In this document: piece by piece, positions 7,904 through 16,414 of the stretch
Layout: each line of letters begins with the position of its first letter
How positions within the stretch are numbered: the stretch's first letter is position 1
Assembly (NCBI GenBank): GCA_030680575.1
Contig: JAUXVI010000043.1
Location: forward strand, 1 to 64,000
Source of the DNA: Hylemonella sp.
GTDB taxonomy: Bacteria; Pseudomonadota; Gammaproteobacteria; Burkholderiales; Burkholderiaceae_C
Length of the DNA: 64,000 nt
Direction of reading: 5' to 3'
The notes under the pieces: generated by a model
Database searches by the model: none
Told to the model about the DNA's origin: nothing
Seen by the model: the letters and a program-made list of their open reading frames with translations, nothing else
Made by a program: the position numbers and the translations under genes

Positions 7904-8794
7904 TTATTGGAACAAGCGTTCCTGCAGAAACGCGACGAAGGCCTTGGTCTTCAAGGGCAGCCATTTGCGCGCCGGGTAGACGGCATAGACCGGTGGCCCT
8001 GCAGCGAGGCGGTAGTCCGGCAGCAGTTCCACCAGGACGCCGCTGGCCAGTTCGGGCTCGACCAGCAGGCGATCGAGCACCGTGATGCCGGCGCCGGCAC
8101 AGGCGCTGGCGGCCAGGGCCATGCCATCGTTCATCTTGATATTGCCGCTTGCCCGAATCGGGGTGGTGGCCGTGCCTTTGCGGAAGGTCCATTCGTCCCG
8201 CACCGTCGTGCCGCTGATGTAGAGCAGGCAGTTGTGCTGCGCCAGATCTGCCGGCGTCTTGGGTGTGCCGGCGCGCGCCAGGTAGGCCGGTGCCGCCACC
8301 AGCACCCGCGGGTTGGGGGCGAGTTTGCGGGCGACCAGGGTCGAGTCTTCCATGTGTGCGACACGGATGGCGACATCGATCTGCTCGGCCACCAGATCGG
8401 TCAGCCGGTCTTCCACCACCAGCGTGATCTCGACCTGCGGATGCTGTTGCGTGAACGTCGTCAGCAAGGGCACCAGGTAGCGCTGGCCCAGTGGCCGCGG
8501 GCAGGCCACACGCAGGCGGCCGCGCACCTCCTGCTGGAACTGGCCGCTGATCTGCTCGACATTGGCCAGGGAGCGGTCGATCTGCTGGGCCTCCAGCAGC
8601 ACCGCTTCACCGACTTCGGTGAGCGTGAGGCGGCGGGTCGTGCGCTGGATCAGCCGGGCGCCCAGATCGGCTTCCAGTTTGGCGAGCTGACGCGACACCA
8701 CCGACTTGCCGCAGCCCAGCCGGGTGGCGGCCTTGCTGATGCTGCCGGCGCTGACGATGGCTGAAAAGGTGGCCAGGTGTTGGGGGCTCAGCAT
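7904..8794 (-). CDS. LysR family transcriptional regulator
   Basis: A 296-residue LysR protein: HTH domain at residues 1-60 (AATRLGCGKSVVSRQLAKLE), then an effector domain with the CrgA/PP2-like pattern LRVACPRPLGQRYLVPLL and a PNPRVLVAAPAYLARAG segment. It is divergent from the nitroreductase gene at 8945 across a 150-bp AT-richer spacer, so it probably controls that gene and itself. It converges with the preceding LysR gene; the two are only distantly similar and not a recent duplication. Confidence 0.92.
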   Translation of the reverse strand: MLSPQHLATFSAIVSAGSISKAATRLGCGKSVVSRQLAKLEADLGARLIQRTTRRLTLTEVGEAVLLEAQQIDRSLANVEQISGQFQQEVRGRLRVACPRPLGQRYLVPLLTTFTQQHPQVEITLVVEDRLTDLVAEQIDVAIRVAHMEDSTLVARKLAPNPRVLVAAPAYLARAGTPKTPADLAQHNCLLYISGTTVRDEWTFRKGTATTPIRASGNIKMNDGMALAASACAGAGITVLDRLLVEPELASGVLVELLPDYRLAAGPPVYAVYPARKWLPLKTKAFVAFLQERLFQ

Positions 8795-8944
8795 GGGCGT
8801 TGATTTGATTGTTGACTTATGTGGAACTTAATTTTGCCGCATTGTGGCTTTTCATGGAACGGTTTAGCCCCTAGATTAGAGCTAGGCAACACGTCCCGTG
8901 CAAGCCATTCAATTCATGTCATTCCATTGACCCAGAGTATTTCC

Positions 8945-9607
8945 ATGAACGATAGCCAACAGCCCACCTCCACCCAGCCCCTGATCCAGCAACTGCAGTG
9001 GCGTTACGCGACCAAAAGCATGAACCCCGCCAAGGCGGTGCCGAAGGAGAAACTGGAACGCATTCTGGAGGCGGCCCGCCTGGCGCCGACTTCCAGCGGC
9101 CTGCAGCCGTTCGAGATCATTGTTGTCAGCAATGCCGCGGTGCGAGCGCAGATCCAGGCCATTGCCTGGAACCAGGCGCAGATCACCGATGGCTCCCACC
9201 TGCTGGTGTTCGCCGCCTGGGACAACTACACGCCCGAGCGCATCAACCAGATGTTCGACTACACCAACGAGGTGCGTGGCTTCAAAAACGAAGGCTGGGA
9301 GAACTACCGCCAGAAGCTGCTGGCGCTGTACCCGCCGCGGGAGGCCGAGGTGAATTTCCAGCATACCGCGCGGCAGGCTTACATCGGACTGAGTGCGGCC
9401 CTGATTGCAGCCGCCTTCGAAGAGGTGGATGCCACGCCGATGGAGGGCTTTGATGCCGATGCGCTTGATGAGATTCTGAAGCTGCGTGCCCGCGGTTTGC
9501 GCAGCGTTGCCATCATGCCCATCGGCTACCGCCAGGAGGACAAGGACTGGCTGGTCAACCTGAAGAAGGTGCGCCGCCCACGTGAGCAGTTCGTGAGCGA
9601 GGTGTGA
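8945..9607 (+). CDS. NfsB-like nitroreductase / NAD(P)H oxidoreductase
   Basis: A 220-residue FMN-dependent nitroreductase family enzyme. Visible features are the FMN-binding RYATKSMNP motif near residue 20, the LAPTSSGLQPFEIIVV segment near 50, and the C-terminal RSVAIMPIGYRQEDKDWL. Such enzymes reduce nitroaromatics, quinones or flavins with NAD(P)H in the cytosol. The ATG at 8945 matches the family start, although the frame is open further upstream. A divergent LysR gene suggests induction by a nitro compound or quinone. Confidence 0.9.
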   Translation: MNDSQQPTSTQPLIQQLQWRYATKSMNPAKAVPKEKLERILEAARLAPTSSGLQPFEIIVVSNAAVRAQIQAIAWNQAQITDGSHLLVFAAWDNYTPERINQMFDYTNEVRGFKNEGWENYRQKLLALYPPREAEVNFQHTARQAYIGLSAALIAAAFEEVDATPMEGFDADALDEILKLRARGLRSVAIMPIGYRQEDKDWLVNLKKVRRPREQFVSEV

Positions 9608-9669
9608 TCCTGACGTCCGTCACACCGGTGAGCCGGGATGACGGACGGCGGGCCAGAAGTCGCCCGACA

Positions 9670-9696
9670 CGGCAGAGGGCCTTGGGGCCCCTGCCG
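9670..9696. terminator. Terminator-like hairpin between converging genes
   Basis: CGGCAG-A-GGGCC pairs with GGCCC-CTGCCG: 11 bp with one bulged A and a TTGG loop. There is no T-tract on either side, so this may be a structure or Rho-linked stop rather than a full intrinsic terminator. It lies between the converging nitroreductase and DUF3334 genes. Confidence 0.4.
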
Positions 9697-9720
9697 CTGG
9701 GCGCAGGCTTAGATGCGAAG

Positions 9721-10422
9721 TTACATGCCGAGCGACTTCATCAGGGCCTCGTGGTCGTCCTGCTCCGCCTGGGGCGGGGTGGCCGTGGCCGAAGTCTGCG
9801 TCTGCGCTTGGGCCTGGGCAATCACCTCGTCGGGGTTGACTTCTTCCTCGGCCGCAAAGTCGCCCAAACGGATGAACTCGGTGCGATCGATCGCCAGCTC
9901 CAGGTAGAAGATATTGCTTTTGGCGGTGTAGAAGGTCACACGCCGCACTTCGGGCTGGTCCAGCTGGGCATCCACGCTCAGCACCACCTGCTTGTTGAGC
10001 ACCAGCATCTTGGGCTGGTTCTGGGTGATGTTGGTCTGCAGTTCTCGCCGAACCTTGCCAGTGAAGTCGCCGACGATCTGGTTCATCAGTTCGCCCATGA
10101 TGTTGCTCACCTCGTCCGACGTGTGGGAGTGCGACAGCGCGCTCTCGGGCATGCCCATGGTGAGCATGTAGCTCTGGTAGATCTCCATGGCGGCGGCGGC
10201 CGAGAAATTGAGCACGACCAGGCCGGAAAAACCGCCGTCAAACAGCACGAAACAGCCGATGTCCGGCTTGAGGCTGGTCTTGGTGATGCGCTGGACCATG
10301 CCGGAGTAGTGCAGCCGGCTCTGGGTGGCCACCGACAACACCCGGGTGACTGAATTGCACAAGCTTGTCAGGATATCTTCGGTCCCGTACACCACTTCCG
10401 ATTCCTGCCGCGTTTCGCTCAT
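9721..10422 (-). CDS. DUF3334 family protein with CheC/CheX-like motif
   Basis: A 233-residue protein I recognise as DUF3334, with no assigned function. The central part (residues about 25-190) alternates strands and helices. It contains N107-x3-E111-x2-N114-x22-P137, matching the CheC/CheX/FliY phosphatase pattern [D/S]-x3-E-x2-N-x22-P except for Asn at the first position. A Gln/Thr/Ala-rich linker (about 200-218) and a C-terminal EALMKSLGM tail follow. The inference is a CheC-like fold acting on a phosphorylated receiver domain or serving as a chemotaxis or c-di-GMP-linked adaptor. No signal peptide or transmembrane helix is seen. It is monocistronic, downstream of pabBC on the same strand. 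Confidence 0.75.
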   Translation of the reverse strand: MSETRQESEVVYGTEDILTSLCNSVTRVLSVATQSRLHYSGMVQRITKTSLKPDIGCFVLFDGGFSGLVVLNFSAAAAMEIYQSYMLTMGMPESALSHSHTSDEVSNIMGELMNQIVGDFTGKVRRELQTNITQNQPKMLVLNKQVVLSVDAQLDQPEVRRVTFYTAKSNIFYLELAIDRTEFIRLGDFAAEEEVNPDEVIAQAQAQTQTSATATPPQAEQDDHEALMKSLGM

Positions 10423-10522
10423 GACTTGCCTTTCTGGTTAAGGGCGTAACTTTACAGTACGGATCTGTCTGGGTACTTTCAGCCGGGTCACACCAGCGAC
10501 GCACAGGGCGGCGGGCCAGGGC

Positions 10523-12250
10523 TCAGACCAGTTCCGCCTCGATCCAGCCACGCAGGCTGTTGAACACCGCCAGCCCTTGCGCCCGGGACAGGTCGTCCAC
10601 GCGCACCACGCCTTCTTCAATGCGGCCTTCCTCCAGGTAGCGCGCGCGGGCCACGCCATCGAGCAAGCCGCAGGCCAGCGGCGGCGTGCGCCAGCGCCCA
10701 TCCAGCCGCACGGCGATGTTGCTGCGTGTGCATTCGGTCAGTTCGCCTTGCGCGTTCCACAGCAGGGTGTCGAACACGCCCGGATCGGCCGGTGCGGCGG
10801 CGTCGTAGTGCGCGCGTTGCGTGGTCTTGAAGCGCACGAACTCGCCGTGGGCGGCATCAAACGCACTTGGCGCCAGGCACAGGCGCACGCGCGAGGGGGT
10901 GCTCTCCATGACAAAGGCCTGCGCCGTGACGTTGCCACCGGCATCAAGCAGCAGGCGCACACGCCACACGCCTTGCGGATGCGCTTGTGCCTGCTGCGCC
11001 AAGGCCTGGTCCAGCGCCGTGATCGGGAAGGGGTAGCCGAAATGCCGCGCAGCGCGGGCCATGCGGGCCAGGTGGCGCGAGGCGTCCCGCAACACACCGT
11101 CTTCCAGCCGCAGCGTCTCCAGCAATTCGAAGGGCTGGCTGGCGCGTACCAGGAAAGCGCGTTTGTTGCGCCATTCCTGCCATTCGCCTTCGGCGGTAGC
11201 GTCATAGGTGATGCCGCTGCCGATGCCACAGCGCGCCGCCTCGTCTTTCACCGTGACGGTGCGGATCGCGACGTTGAAGGTGGCATGCCCACCCGGACGC
11301 ACCACGCCGATGGCGCCGCAGTAGATGCCGCGCGGCTGGGGTTCGAGCGCATGGATCAGTCGCATGGCCTGCACCTTGGGTGCGCCGGTGACCGAACCGC
11401 AGGGGAAGAGGGCGGTGAAGACGTCGGTCAGCGTGGTGTCGGTGCGGGTGGTGGCCGTCACGTCCGAACTCATCTGGAACACGGTGGGCAGCGTTTCGAT
11501 GCGGAACAGCTCGGGGACTTTCACCGAGAACGGTTCGGCGATGCGCGACAGATCGTTGCGCAGCAGGTCGACGATCATCACGTTCTCGGCCTGTTCCTTG
11601 GGCGATGCGCGCAGCTGCGCCACCTGCTGTGCGTCCTGTTCGGCATTGGCGCCCCGCGGTGCGGTGCCTTTCATGGGCCGGGCCAGGATCTGCTGGCCGT
11701 TCCAGTCGAAGAACAGCTCGGGCGAGACTGAGAGCACCTGCTCAAGGCCGTTGTCGATGAAGGCCGCATAACCGCCGGGCTGGGCGCGTTGCAGGGCAGC
11801 AAACAGCGCGCGCGGGCTGCCTTGCAAGGTACCGAGCAGCGGCGCCGTGTAGTTGATCTGGTACAGCTCACCGGCGCCAATGGCCTGGTGGATGGCGTCC
11901 ATGTTGCGATTGAACGCTTCGCGCGTCAGGCTGTCGTGCCACGTCGCCACGGCAGGTTCATGCGTTTCTTCCGCCGGCCAGTCGAGCGCCTTGTCGTAGA
12001 TGCCAAACCAGGCCAGCGGCCCCTGCGCGGCATGCACCGTCAGCGCGGCATCGAAAGCGGGGGCGGCCTCGTAGCGCACATACCCCACGCACCAGCGGCC
12101 TTGCCGTGCCAGCCGGTCCACGCTGTCCAGCAAGGGGCGGACCTCGTCCGGCGTGTGCGCCACCAGCGTTTGCAGCGGCGCGTCAAAGCCGCAGCGCAGC
12201 GCGCCGGCCTGGCCGCCATGCACCGAACAGAAATCGATCAGGGCTTGCAT
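10523..12250 (-). CDS. pabB: Aminodeoxychorismate synthase I / aminodeoxychorismate lyase fusion (PabB-PabC)
   Basis: A 575-residue fusion. Residues 1-365 are chorismate-binding PabB, with GELYQINYT, RPMKGTAPRG (Lys194, marking ADC synthase rather than anthranilate synthase), LRNDLSRI, CGSVTGAPK and GIYCGAIG. Residues 370-575 are a PabC-type PLP lyase, with RFKTTQRAHYD and ELTECTRSNI. Together they turn chorismate and ammonia into p-aminobenzoate for folate; the PabA glutaminase is not in the window. The ATG at 12250 directly abuts a 270-bp inverted-repeat element that occupies the whole upstream region, and no ribosome site is visible. Before insertion the gene probably overlapped the upstream ATPase gene. 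Confidence 0.93.
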   Translation of the reverse strand: MQALIDFCSVHGGQAGALRCGFDAPLQTLVAHTPDEVRPLLDSVDRLARQGRWCVGYVRYEAAPAFDAALTVHAAQGPLAWFGIYDKALDWPAEETHEPAVATWHDSLTREAFNRNMDAIHQAIGAGELYQINYTAPLLGTLQGSPRALFAALQRAQPGGYAAFIDNGLEQVLSVSPELFFDWNGQQILARPMKGTAPRGANAEQDAQQVAQLRASPKEQAENVMIVDLLRNDLSRIAEPFSVKVPELFRIETLPTVFQMSSDVTATTRTDTTLTDVFTALFPCGSVTGAPKVQAMRLIHALEPQPRGIYCGAIGVVRPGGHATFNVAIRTVTVKDEAARCGIGSGITYDATAEGEWQEWRNKRAFLVRASQPFELLETLRLEDGVLRDASRHLARMARAARHFGYPFPITALDQALAQQAQAHPQGVWRVRLLLDAGGNVTAQAFVMESTPSRVRLCLAPSAFDAAHGEFVRFKTTQRAHYDAAAPADPGVFDTLLWNAQGELTECTRSNIAVRLDGRWRTPPLACGLLDGVARARYLEEGRIEEGVVRVDDLSRAQGLAVFNSLRGWIEAELV

Positions 12251-12520
12251 TAGGGCCTGTTAATACTAATTTCGCAAGTGCGAACGCGATGAAAACCGCG
12301 CCAATCTAGGCGCGCGACGACGCCCAGGCTGGCTGCCTGGGCTAGGAGTGCAACAACGAGTGGCGCGGTTTTCATCGCGTTCCCTTCGGGTTGCGGCCAA
12401 AAAGGCCATGCGCGGCGTTGCGAAGCCTTGCCGGGGGAAGACCCCGGCTGCGTTTCGCGCCTTGCGCATGGCCTTTTTGATCCGCAACGCATCTTGTGGA
12501 ATTAGTGTTAACAGGCCCTA
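12251..12520. mobile_element. 270-bp MITE-like element with terminal inverted repeats
   Basis: Both ends carry the inverted repeat GGGCCTGTTAAYACTAATT (one mismatch in 19), extending with a few mismatches to about 28 bp, and each is bounded by TA, a likely TA target duplication. Inside are a perfect 22-bp inverted pair (12282-12303 with 12361-12382) around a smaller hairpin (12332-12339 with 12345-12352), and a 15-bp pair (12399-12413 with 12464-12478) around CCGGGGG/ACCCCGG. It has no credible protein gene, only short open frames in the palindromes, so it would need a transposase in trans. Its left end abuts the pabBC ATG and its right end supplies the ATPase TAG stop. Confidence 0.85.
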
Positions 12521-13249
12521 GGCGTTGGGAGTGGAGAACGCGTGCAGGCCATCGGCCTGCAGCGTGAGAATGCGGTCGGCCTGCAGCGCGGCCGGCATGG
12601 CGTGCGTCACCAGCACCAGCGCCGCGCCATGTTCGCGCGTTTGTGCGATCAAGGCCGCCATGACGCTGGCGGCGGTGCTGGGGTCGAGGTTGCCGGTGGG
12701 CTCGTCGGCCAGCAGCAGGGCCGGGCGGTGCACCAGGGCACGTGCGATCGCCACGCGCTGCAGCTGCCCGCCACTGAGTTGCTGTGGCAGGCGCGCGCCC
12801 AAGGTGCCCAGGCCCACCGCATCGAGCATGGCCTGCACCCGCGCCGGATCGGGGCGGTTGAGCAGCATCAGCGGCAGCGCCACGTTCTGCGCCACGTCCA
12901 GGTGCGGCAGCACGTGGAAGGCCTGGAAGACGAAGCCGACCTTCTCGCGCCGCAGCCGGGCACGGGCGTCGTCGTCCAGAGAACCCAGGTCCACACCGTC
13001 GATCGACACGCTGCCACTGTCCCAGTGGTCCAGCCCGGCCAGGCAGTTGAGCAGGGTGGACTTGCCCACGCCCGACTCACCGACGATGGCGACGAATTCA
13101 CCAGGCTGGACGTTGAGCGAGACGTGCTGGAATACCGGCACTTCGCCGTAGCGTTTGGCCAGTTCGCGTACCACCAGACATGGCTGTCCATGCTTTGGGT
13201 TAACGGCATCTAGAGTGTGTGCCTGCGAGTGGAGGGCGGATAGCATCAT
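12518..13249 (-). CDS. LolD/YbbA-type ABC transporter ATP-binding protein
   Basis: A 243-residue ATPase with Walker A GESGVGKST (about 57-65), Q-loop FVFQAFH, signature LSGGQLQRVAIARAL, Walker B LLLADEPTGNLD and H-loop LVTHA. The sequence is of the LolD/MacB/YbbA group, which powers FtsX-type permeases rather than classical importers. The FtsX-type permease at 423-2981 is a candidate partner but is not adjacent. The start could be either Met of the MM pair. The natural stop has been replaced by the TAG in the end of the inserted 270-bp element; without it the stop would be TAA, overlapping the pabBC ATG. Confidence 0.9.
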   Translation of the reverse strand: MMLSALHSQAHTLDAVNPKHGQPCLVVRELAKRYGEVPVFQHVSLNVQPGEFVAIVGESGVGKSTLLNCLAGLDHWDSGSVSIDGVDLGSLDDDARARLRREKVGFVFQAFHVLPHLDVAQNVALPLMLLNRPDPARVQAMLDAVGLGTLGARLPQQLSGGQLQRVAIARALVHRPALLLADEPTGNLDPSTAASVMAALIAQTREHGAALVLVTHAMPAALQADRILTLQADGLHAFSTPNA

Positions 13250-13422
13250 CGTGTCAGTGGAATCATACGTTGCTCGGATTTATGAGCGCGACAGACGGTC
13301 ATGTTTTTGGGGTGAGCGGACGATGCGATGGGCATACTCTTGAGTTAGCCAAGGCATAAGGGAAGGTGCGGGGCGGATGCCTTGGTTTGATATTCATCAA
13401 AACAGATAAGACAAGGAGTCAC

Positions 13423-14019
13423 ATGAAAGCTCTCAAGGCACTTTTCCTCACTTTTGCCGTGTTTCTGCTGGCTGCGTGTGCTGCGCCATTGACCGTCAAG
13501 GAGTCGAGCGTTTTGCGTAGCAACGTACAGAAGGCGAAAAATCTCCAAATCGTATACGTCGACGCCACGATGACAGTGGCATCGCAGCAGAGTTGGGGGC
13601 GACCGGTGTCTACGGCCAATACCGAATTTGGCATCTTTGGGGACAGCGTGACAAGTCAAGCAGGGACGGTTTTTTCTAAGCGCGGAGTTTCGGTGGTTAG
13701 TGCCACGGTGCAAGATGACAAGAAACCACTTCGTCTCCCAGAAGCGGTGAATCCGGATAAGCCCTTGCTGGTCATCACGCCGACGAAAGGGAAAATTGAG
13801 GCCAACGGTCACGCAACCACCGCCAACTATGTCTTTTCTGTCTACATGATCGATGCCGTTGGCAAGTCTGCGTTCTGGAAGGCAACGATCGATACCAACG
13901 CTTGGATTGGCCAAAACATTGTGATGATGGCTGTCCCAAGCAGCAAATATGACGCTGCATTTGCGGAGAAATTTCTCAATGCACTTGCGGATCAGATGCA
14001 AAAGGACGGCGTGCTCTGA
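13423..14019 (+). CDS. Predicted lipoprotein of unknown function
   Basis: A 198-residue protein with a lipoprotein signal (MKALKALFLTF...LLAAC, lipobox Cys near residue 19), so it is likely anchored in the outer or inner membrane facing the periplasm. The mature part has alternating strands (NLQIVYVDATMTV, PLLVITPTKGKIE, NYVFSVYMIDAVG). I recognise no family. AAGGAG precedes the ATG at 13423. Base composition is visibly lower in GC than its neighbours, which may indicate acquisition. It stands alone, converging with miaA without an obvious terminator. Confidence 0.75.
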   Translation: MKALKALFLTFAVFLLAACAAPLTVKESSVLRSNVQKAKNLQIVYVDATMTVASQQSWGRPVSTANTEFGIFGDSVTSQAGTVFSKRGVSVVSATVQDDKKPLRLPEAVNPDKPLLVITPTKGKIEANGHATTANYVFSVYMIDAVGKSAFWKATIDTNAWIGQNIVMMAVPSSKYDAAFAEKFLNALADQMQKDGVL

Positions 14020-14041
14020 CCGAGGTGGATGGCCGCCGGGC

Positions 14042-15007
14042 TCAGTCCCTGCGTGGCCATTCACGTGCGATCTGTAGCACCTGCTGCAGCGCATCCGGCG
14101 CATCGCAGTGCACCACGCGGCGTTGCGGCATGGAACGCAGCCAGGTGATCTGGCGCTTGGCGAGTTGGCGCGTGGCGAAGATGCCGCGGTCGCGCAGTTC
14201 GCTCATGGGGAACAGACCATCCAAGGCCTCCCAGGCCTGGCGGTAGCCGACGCAGCGCATCGAGGGCAGGTCGGGGTGCAGGTCGCCGCGCTCGCGCAAG
14301 GCTTTCACTTCATCGAGGAAACCAGCCGCCAGCATGGTGTCGAAACGTCGGGCAATGCGCTCGTGCAGCCAGGCGCGGTCTGACGGTTCCAAGGAAATCA
14401 GAGGGCTAGCCCTTGCTGCATCTGCGCCGGCAGCTATGGTTTTTGTAGTGTGAAAGCTGGACAGAGGGCGGCCTGAAACGCGGAACACTTCCAGCGCGCG
14501 CTGGATGCGTTGCGAATCACCGGGCGGTAGGCGCGCGGCGGTGATGGGGTCGACCCGCGCCAGCTCGGCATGCAGTGCCGGCCAGCCCTTGGCCTGTGCC
14601 TCGGCTTCCAGGGCAGCGCGCACCTGTGCATCGGCTTTCGGCATGTCGTCCAGCCCGTCGAACAAGGCCTTGAAGTACAGCATGGTGCCGCCCACCAGCA
14701 GCGGCAGTTTGCCGCGGGCGTGGATCTCGCGGATCAACTGCGTGGCATCGCGCACGAACTCGGCGGCGCTGTAGGCCTGCAAGGGGTCGCGGATGTCGAT
14801 CAGGTGGTGCGGCACGGCGGCCAGTTCCTGGGGCGTGGGCTTGGCGGTGCCGATGTCCATGCCGCGGTAGACCAGGGCCGAGTCGACGCTGATGATCTCC
14901 ACCGGTATTTCTTGCGCAATGGCCAGTGCCGCCGCGGTCTTGCCGCTGGCGGTGGGGCCGGCGATGGCCAGGCTAGGGAGGAACTCAGTGTTCACTGGCT
15001 TTGCCAT
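14042..15007 (-). CDS. miaA: tRNA dimethylallyltransferase MiaA
   Basis: A 321-residue enzyme adding dimethylallyl to A37 of tRNAs that read UNN codons. It has a P-loop GPTASGKT near residue 18, [46 protein letters not shown], and the C-terminal [11 protein letters not shown] and [13 protein letters not shown]. The start at 15007 is chosen because upstream codons are the shadow of the overlapping exporter gene, which it overlaps by 23 bp on the same strand. A coding-embedded repeat (14395-14448) encodes [16 protein letters not shown] in the variable part. Confidence 0.95.
   Translation of the reverse strand: MAKPVNTEFLPSLAIAGPTASGKTAAALAIAQEIPVEIISVDSALVYRGMDIGTAKPTPQELAAVPHHLIDIRDPLQAYSAAEFVRDATQLIREIHARGKLPLLVGGTMLYFKALFDGLDDMPKADAQVRAALEAEAQAKGWPALHAELARVDPITAARLPPGDSQRIQRALEVFRVSGRPLSSFHTTKTIAAGADAARASPLISLEPSDRAWLHERIARRFDTMLAAGFLDEVKALRERGDLHPDLPSMRCVGYRQAWEALDGLFPMSELRDRGIFATRQLAKRQITWLRSMPQRRVVHCDAPDALQQVLQIAREWPRRD
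14395..14448 (-). repeat. Coding-embedded repeat, copy 3 (in miaA)
   Basis: On the minus strand this reads CAAAAACCATAGCTGCCGGC, then GCA, and later GCAAGGGCTAGCCC and ATTTCC. In miaA it is read in the sense orientation as [16 protein letters not shown], in the same phase as the copies at 1729, 24471 and 44781. Confidence 0.7.
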
Positions 15008-16247
15008 GCTTTTGCACCAGGGTCCAGCTGGAGATGGCGACGACCACCCCCCAGAACCACACGCCATACACCAGCGGCATGACGGTGCCGTCCATGTGGG
15101 TGCCGAGCCAGCCACCGACGGCGAAGGCGGCCACCATGATCAGGAAACCGTTGAGTGCCGCGGCGGCGCCGGCGGCATACGGGAAGGGGCCGATGGCGCC
15201 GCTCTGGCTGCAGGGCTGGTGCACGCCGTGCGCCAGCATGAAGAGGTAAAACGGCAGCATGAGGGACCAGACGTTGTGCAGGCCGGCCAGCGCCAGCACG
15301 CCCATCAGCGTGCCGCCGGCCAGCGAGAAGCCGCCGGCCAGTGCCACGGCGCGGCGCACGCCCAGGCGCGGCACCAGGCGCCGGCAGATCACGGTGCCGA
15401 GGATGTAGACGAACGAGGTCGTGAACATCAGCAGGCCGTAGGTCGGCTTGGAGAGGTGCAGCACCTGGATGAAGATGAAGGACGACGAAGCCAGGAAAGT
15501 GAACAGCCCGCCGTAGGTGGCGGTGGACAGCACCGAATAGGTCCAGAACGTGGGGTTGGACAGGATCCCGCGCCAGGTGGCCAGCAGCGTGGCGGGCTGC
15601 AGTGCCTGCAGGTTCTTGTGCGTCAGGCTTTCCTCGAAGCGCCAGGCCACCAGCACCAGCGTGGTGGCGCTGAAGACGGTAAGCGCCAGCATGGCCACGC
15701 GCCAGTTCATCCAGTCCGACAGCAGGCCGCCCAGCGGCGCGCTCATGCAGGCAATGACACCGAGGCCGGTCAGGCCCTTGGACATCACGCGCGGACCTTC
15801 CGCCGGTCGGTACAGATCACGCACGATGGCGCGTGCGCACATCACGCCGGCCCCCATGGTAGCGCCTTGCACGATGCGCGCCATGATCAGCCACTCCATG
15901 CTGGGTGCCAGCACGCTGGCCAGCGACGCCAGCACATAGGCGCCCATGCCCCACAGCAGGATGGGGCGCCGGCCAAAGCGGTCGGACAGCGGGCCCCACA
16001 CCAGTTGCGAGAGACCGAAGGACAGCAACAGTGCGGTGAGCGTGAGCTGTGCCTGCGCTAGTGTGGCGCCGAAACCCTCGGTCAGGGTCGGCAGGGCAGG
16101 CAGGTAGAGGTCGGTGGTGATGGGCTGCAGCCCCAGCAGCAGGGACAGCAGCAGAACGATCAGTGCGGGAGACATGGCACTGACGGGGGAAGCAGCAGAG
16201 ACGGAGACGGGCGCAGACATTGGGCCAAGACTAGCAGATTGGGGCAT
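14985..16247 (-). CDS. Bcr/CflA family multidrug efflux transporter (MFS)
   Basis: A 420-residue protein with twelve predicted membrane helices. Family signatures are [18 protein letters not shown] in helix 1, [17 protein letters not shown] (motif A) between helices 2 and 3, and a [16 protein letters not shown] segment in helix 4. Bcr/CflA proteins export drugs and small metabolites across the inner membrane using protons. Three Met residues (codons 1, 10 and 25) could start the protein; I give the longest. It overlaps miaA by 23 bp and probably shares its transcript. Confidence 0.9.
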   Translation of the reverse strand: MPQSASLGPMSAPVSVSAASPVSAMSPALIVLLLSLLLGLQPITTDLYLPALPTLTEGFGATLAQAQLTLTALLLSFGLSQLVWGPLSDRFGRRPILLWGMGAYVLASLASVLAPSMEWLIMARIVQGATMGAGVMCARAIVRDLYRPAEGPRVMSKGLTGLGVIACMSAPLGGLLSDWMNWRVAMLALTVFSATTLVLVAWRFEESLTHKNLQALQPATLLATWRGILSNPTFWTYSVLSTATYGGLFTFLASSSFIFIQVLHLSKPTYGLLMFTTSFVYILGTVICRRLVPRLGVRRAVALAGGFSLAGGTLMGVLALAGLHNVWSLMLPFYLFMLAHGVHQPCSQSGAIGPFPYAAGAAAALNGFLIMVAAFAVGGWLGTHMDGTVMPLVYGVWFWGVVVAISSWTLVQKHGKASEH

Positions 16248-16414
16248 ACCCTAATGGCTGGGGCTGGCGGGCCGAAGCGCATGGGTTGGCAGGGCGTTCG
16301 TAGGTCGGATGACAAAAATCGTCCGCAGATCGGCATCGAACGTTAAAAACGTCGAATAAAATTATCAGTTATTGCAAATTAAGCATATAAACATTCGGTT
16401 ACAAGGAGCCCGTT

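Noticed and set aside
12250-12492. Open frames of 70-80 codons inside the 270-bp element
   Set aside because: They are read through the element's palindromes, have no family features or ribosome site, and are best explained as by-products of the repeat.
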